From: Candidatus Tayloriibacteriota bacterium
GTDB taxonomy: Bacteria > Patescibacteriota > Minisyncoccia > Phycocordibacterales > JARIHA01
Direction of reading: 5' to 3'
DNA length: 14,856 nucleotides
Assembly (NCBI GenBank): GCA_029288475.1
Contig: JARIHA010000183.1
Coordinates: 1 to 14,856 of the forward strand
Made by a program: the position numbers and the translations under genes. Below are positions 12,396-14,856 of this stretch, in pieces; positions within the stretch are counted from its first letter, which is position 1; every line of letters begins with the position of its first letter. The notes under the pieces were generated by a model. It searched no databases. It saw only the letters and a program-made list of their open reading frames with translations, and was not told the DNA's origin.

Positions 12396-12400
12396 TGAAA
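12390..12400. promoter_or_regulatory. Palindrome TTTCAATGAAA over the -35 (copy 2)
   Basis: This is the upstream member of the palindrome pair and overlaps the -35 of the secreted protein promoter. Two copies 59 bp apart around one promoter suggest a repressor pair or looped DNA; this is inference. Confidence 0.4.
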
Positions 12401-12423
12401 ATGGAATAAAGAACCGGCCAATA

Positions 12424-12482
12424 AAAAAATCTCCTTTTTTGACCTAAAACCAAGAGTTAAGGGTCAAAAAAGGAGATTTTTT
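12424..12482. terminator. Very long terminator hairpin between ppa and the secreted protein operon
   Basis: A perfect 21-bp stem (12424-12444 with 12462-12482) has a 17-nt loop. It consists of A6/T6 ends, TCTCC/GGAGA, T6/A6 and GACC/GGTC. It works in principle in both directions. On the minus strand it lies 10 bp after the ppa stop. Confidence 0.92.
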
Positions 12483-12491
12483 ATCGTCAGA

Positions 12492-13019
12492 TTATTTTTT
12501 GCTGAATTTTTCCTTATACATTTTTATTCCTCGGTCAAAAGCCTTTTCCGCATCAGATTTTCCCTTAAATCCGTTCACTTTTACCTCCTTGTTTTGGAGT
12601 TTTTTATAAGTTGAGTAAAAATGCTCGATTTCTTTAAGGGTGTGCTTGTTTATATCCTTAAGGTCTTTTACGTCTGCCCAGCGAGGGTCATCTACTGGAA
12701 CGGCTATCACTTTGTCGTCTCCTTCTCCGCTGTCAATCATGTTCATGATAGCAACAGGACGTACTCGTACGAGTAAACCAGGAAAGAGAGGGTAAGTGGT
12801 GAGGATCACTACGTCGATCGCGTCTCCGTCATCCCAAATAGTCTGCGGTATGAAGCCATAATCAAAAGGGAAGTCTTGAGAAGTATGCGCTACACGGTCA
12901 AGCGCGATTAACCCCGTTTCTTTGTCGATCTCGTACTTATTTTTAGAGCCTTTATTTATTTCTACGATCACATTGATCGAATCTTTTGTTCCCGGTGTCA
13001 GGTCGTGCCACAAATTCAT
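12492..13019 (-). CDS. ppa: Family I inorganic pyrophosphatase
   Basis: The 175-aa protein matches the usual length of bacterial family I enzymes. Substrate and metal residues can be placed by alignment with E. coli: E20, K28, E30 (NKYEID), R42, Y54 (FDYGFIPQT), D64, D66 and D69 (DDGDAIDVV), D96 and D101 (DSGEGDDKVIAVP), K103, Y138 and K139. The family signature normally reads D-G-D-P-x-D; here the Pro is Ala67, a mild change. The enzyme hydrolyses pyrophosphate from polymer synthesis and so drives nucleic-acid and aminoacyl-tRNA formation. It follows nusA by 34 bp on the same strand with no promoter seen between them, so co-transcription is likely, and it ends at the 21-bp terminator stem. 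No Shine-Dalgarno is present. Confidence 0.97.
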   Translation of the reverse strand: MNLWHDLTPGTKDSINVIVEINKGSKNKYEIDKETGLIALDRVAHTSQDFPFDYGFIPQTIWDDGDAIDVVILTTYPLFPGLLVRVRPVAIMNMIDSGEGDDKVIAVPVDDPRWADVKDLKDINKHTLKEIEHFYSTYKKLQNKEVKVNGFKGKSDAEKAFDRGIKMYKEKFSKK

Positions 13020-13053
13020 ATATTTTTTAATGAATAGTTGTTAATTACTTGGA

Positions 13054-14220
13054 CTATTTAGAATCATCTACTTTTTTATCGTCGGCTTCTGAACTTGGTG
13101 AGGCTTCGGTCTTTACTGATTGGATATCAATTTTCCATCCAGTCAGTTTTGCAGCTAATCGTACATTTTGCCCCCCCTTTCCAATAGCCAGTGATTGCTG
13201 ATCTTCTGCTACCTTTACTACCGCTTTCATTTCTTTTTCATTGATCTCTACACCCTGCACTTTGGCTGGAGAAAGGGCGTCTTCAATGAATTTCTTTGGA
13301 TCGGCTGACCATTCAATGATGTCGATCTTCTCTCCTCCAAGTTCGCTCGTAACGGTGAATACTCGAACTCCTCTTTGTCCTACCATTGAACCAATAGGGT
13401 CAATATGACTGTCATGAGAGAATACGGCGATTTTTGATCGTGAACCTGCTTCACGGGCAATCGCTTTTATTTCTACTACACCGCTTGCGATTTCAGGAGT
13501 TTCAATTTCGAAGAGTTTCTGAAGGAATTTAGGATGAGATCGGGAAAGTCTGAGAAAAACCCCCTTCGGGCTTTCTTCTACTGATACGAGATACACTCGC
13601 ACTCGTTCGCCTTGTTTATAGCGCTCTCCTGGAATCTGCTCTTCATAAGGAAGGATACCATTTGTTCTTCCGAGGTCGATAAAGATATTCCCTCGTTCCA
13701 TTCTTTGGATAGTTCCAGAGACAATTTCTCCTTGTCGCTTTCCGTATTCTTGAATAACTGAAGTCTTTTCTGCTTCGCGAATTTTCTGGATGATAACCTG
13801 CTTTGCAGTTTGGGCGGCAATTCTTCCGTAATCTTCTTTTGTTTCAAGTGGGAAAATGATCTCATCGTCTAGCTCAGCATCTTTCTTGATTTTCTTTGCA
13901 TCTTGAATAAGGATGTGATGCTCTGGATTGAATCGAGTTCTTTCGTCGACGAGCTGACCGTCTTTTATTTCCTGAGGAGCCGCATCTTCGTCTTCCATAA
14001 TGACGCGAGATTCGTCAACAACTATCTTTACCTGAGAGAACTCAACTTTCCCCGTAGTTACGTCAAAATGAGCCCTTACGATTTGGCCTTTTTTACCATA
14101 TTCCTTCTTGTAGGCAGTAGCGAGTGCCATGCTGATGGCTTCAATGATTTTATCCTTTGGGATACCTCGTTCCTCTTCAAGTTGAGTAAGTACTGAATGA
14201 ATTATTTTTAGATCAAACAT
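13054..14220 (-). CDS. nusA: Transcription termination/antitermination factor NusA
   Basis: With the ATG at 14220 it is 388 aa. The N-terminal RNA-polymerase-binding domain (about 1-125; LEEERGIPKDKIIEAI, ALATAYKKEYG) is followed by an S1 domain (about 160-225; GEIVSGTIQRMERGNIFIDLG). Next come KH1 (about 250-315; SHIDPIGSMVGQRGVRVFTVTSELGGEKIDII) and KH2 (about 330-375; QQSLAIGKGGQNVRLAAKLTGWKIDI), then a short acidic tail. The E. coli C-terminal acidic repeats are absent, as in most bacteria. NusA binds the elongating polymerase and promotes pausing and hairpin-dependent termination. A GTG 48 nt upstream would extend the frame but through the leader hairpin, so I reject it. No rimP lies upstream; the gene has its own promoter (14275-14303), and ppa follows. 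Confidence 0.96.
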   Translation of the reverse strand: MFDLKIIHSVLTQLEEERGIPKDKIIEAISMALATAYKKEYGKKGQIVRAHFDVTTGKVEFSQVKIVVDESRVIMEDEDAAPQEIKDGQLVDERTRFNPEHHILIQDAKKIKKDAELDDEIIFPLETKEDYGRIAAQTAKQVIIQKIREAEKTSVIQEYGKRQGEIVSGTIQRMERGNIFIDLGRTNGILPYEEQIPGERYKQGERVRVYLVSVEESPKGVFLRLSRSHPKFLQKLFEIETPEIASGVVEIKAIAREAGSRSKIAVFSHDSHIDPIGSMVGQRGVRVFTVTSELGGEKIDIIEWSADPKKFIEDALSPAKVQGVEINEKEMKAVVKVAEDQQSLAIGKGGQNVRLAAKLTGWKIDIQSVKTEASPSSEADDKKVDDSK

Positions 14221-14241
14221 ATTGAATTTTTTTAAAAAATA

Positions 14242-14262
14242 AAGTCCGCTTTTGGCGAACTT
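14242..14262 (-). terminator. Terminator-like hairpin (possible attenuator) in the nusA leader
   Basis: In the minus-strand RNA, AAGUUCGC and GCGGACUU form an 8-bp stem with one G-U pair and loop CAAAA, followed by UAUUUUUU. On the plus strand the same place would be a C-A mismatch, so the structure suits the nusA transcript. It sits between the predicted transcription start (about 14265) and the ATG at 14220. Confidence 0.55.
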
Positions 14263-14274
14263 GAACACTTCATT

Positions 14275-14303
14275 ATATTAGTATTTTTTGGCATAAGTGT
14301 CAA
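14275..14303 (-). promoter_or_regulatory. Promoter of nusA
   Basis: On the minus strand a consensus TTGACA (14298-14303), a 17-bp spacer and TAATAT (14275-14280) are visible. A perfect TATAAT sits 3 bp further (14272-14277) at the longer spacing of 20. Confidence 0.65.
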
Positions 14304-14351
14304 CCTTTTCGTTATCAACATTCTTTTTCAGTTTTTAGTCGGAAAATCTAG

Positions 14352-14357
14352 TATAAT
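14352..14357 (+). promoter_or_regulatory. -10 element for the tryptophan-repeat protein
   Basis: A perfect TATAAT lies 28 nt upstream of the ATG at 14386, with no good -35. A second TATAAT (14370-14375) lies 10 nt from the ATG and would give a nearly leaderless message. Confidence 0.45.
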
Positions 14358-14385
14358 GAGACTGTTATTTATAATCTGTTTTCGT

Positions 14386-14856
14386 ATGAAAATTAAAACA
14401 TTGCTTTCTAGCATTTGCGCCATCGTTCTCGTTGCTTCGGGTTATATCGCATTTACTGCGGCTCAGAATATTTCAAAGGCGCATGCTTCCAACGGCACTG
14501 ATTTAACAGGGTGGGCATGGTCAGATACTATCGGATGGATTAGTTTTAATTCTGATGATAATGGAACAAATTCTCCTGTTCCATATCATGTATCCATGGC
14601 CGCAAATGGTGACTTGAGCGGTTATGCGTGGTCTGCCCTCGGCTGGGTTAGTTTTAATGGTGCTGATGTTGCTTCTTGCAAACGCCAGCCTTCAGATGCT
14701 CCTTGCCAGCCTCATGTGGATACAGCATCAGGACAGGTAACTGGCTGGATCAGGTTTTTATCAGCTGTCGGAAATGAATCACAGGGATGGGACGGATGGT
14801 CTGAACTCTCAGGTCAAAATCATCCATATGATACTTCAGGAAATGGTGGGGTGACC
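14386..14856 (+). CDS. Secreted protein with GYAWS/GWxSFN tryptophan repeats, N-terminal part (cut by window edge)
   Basis: 157 residues are visible. A signal peptide (MKIKTLLSSICAIVLVASGY...AHA, likely cleaved after residue 34) is followed by two repeats: LTGWAWSDTIGWISFNS (40-56) and LSGYAWSALGWVSFNG (77-92). A degenerate third copy, VTGWIRFLS (118-126), and GWDGWSEL (134-141) come after. C98 and C107 could form a disulphide loop. This repeat recurs in large exported proteins of Parcubacteria; its function is unknown, and a beta-rich surface or carbohydrate-binding role is only a guess. The gene is divergent from nusA, with a 165-bp gap. No Shine-Dalgarno is present. The total length cannot be seen. 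Confidence 0.82.
   Translation, partial: MKIKTLLSSICAIVLVASGYIAFTAAQNISKAHASNGTDLTGWAWSDTIGWISFNSDDNGTNSPVPYHVSMAANGDLSGYAWSALGWVSFNGADVASCKRQPSDAPCQPHVDTASGQVTGWIRFLSAVGNESQGWDGWSELSGQNHPYDTSGNGGVT

Noticed and set aside
14221..14268. GTG start extending NusA by 16 residues
   Set aside because: It would be translated through the leader hairpin and lies at the predicted transcription start; MFDLKII at 14220 is the normal NusA beginning.
14312..14320. TTATCAACA, a one-mismatch DnaA box in the nusA/tryptophan-repeat intergenic region
   Set aside because: Single isolated 9-mer with one mismatch in AT-rich DNA, no cluster.
1..14856. CRISPR arrays, insertion sequences, prophage genes, or UGA recoding
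   Set aside because: No regularly spaced repeats, transposase, integrase or terminal inverted repeats were seen, and UGA acts as a stop in yraN without in-frame UGA elsewhere in the recognised genes.

Overview
The window looks like a chromosomal segment of a Patescibacteria/CPR bacterium, probably of the Parcubacteria. This is inferred from gene content, since no rRNA is present. Supporting signs are AT-rich compact genes, very few Shine-Dalgarno sequences, a trigger factor without its prolyl-isomerase domain, a cysteine-free MutY-type glycosylase, and an exported protein built on GYAWS..GWxSFN tryptophan repeats of the kind common in these genomes. TGA is used as a stop (for example at 1327-1329), so the standard bacterial code fits.

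Region 1-1567: the 5' end of a CCA-adding enzyme runs off the left edge on the minus strand. It is followed by tRNA-Arg(TCG) and tRNA-Gly(TCC), a roughly 400-bp gene-free stretch, yraN, a bidirectional terminator and tRNA-Pro(TGG) on the minus strand. The gene-free stretch and the 5' half of yraN hold a perfect 16-bp parS centromere site, two near matches and several degenerate ones, plus an exact DnaA box. This suggests an origin-proximal position.

Region 1568-4350: a mutY-like gene and an RNHCP zinc-ribbon gene run rightward. They converge with a membrane-anchored trypsin-like serine protease. Next come an orphan transcription unit (strong promoter, structured 5' end, 35-codon acidic ORF, strong terminator) and tRNA-Gly(GCC).

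Region 4435-6645: this is a compact SOS unit. A GAAC-N4-GTTC LexA operator fills the 17-bp spacer of a consensus promoter that drives a 59-aa protein of unknown function, lexA and dinB. It ends in a long palindromic terminator shared with the convergent HU gene.

Region 6646-14380: minus-strand housekeeping genes are hup, rny (RNase Y), clpP, tig (trigger factor), a two-gene set of a small membrane protein and a secreted helical protein, ppa and nusA. rsmE lies on the plus strand between clpP and tig. Together they cover mRNA decay, proteolysis, nascent-chain folding, rRNA methylation, pyrophosphate removal and transcription elongation/termination. The nusA leader carries a terminator-like hairpin that may be an autoregulatory attenuator.

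Region 14386-end: the N-terminal part of the secreted tryptophan-repeat protein is cut by the right edge.
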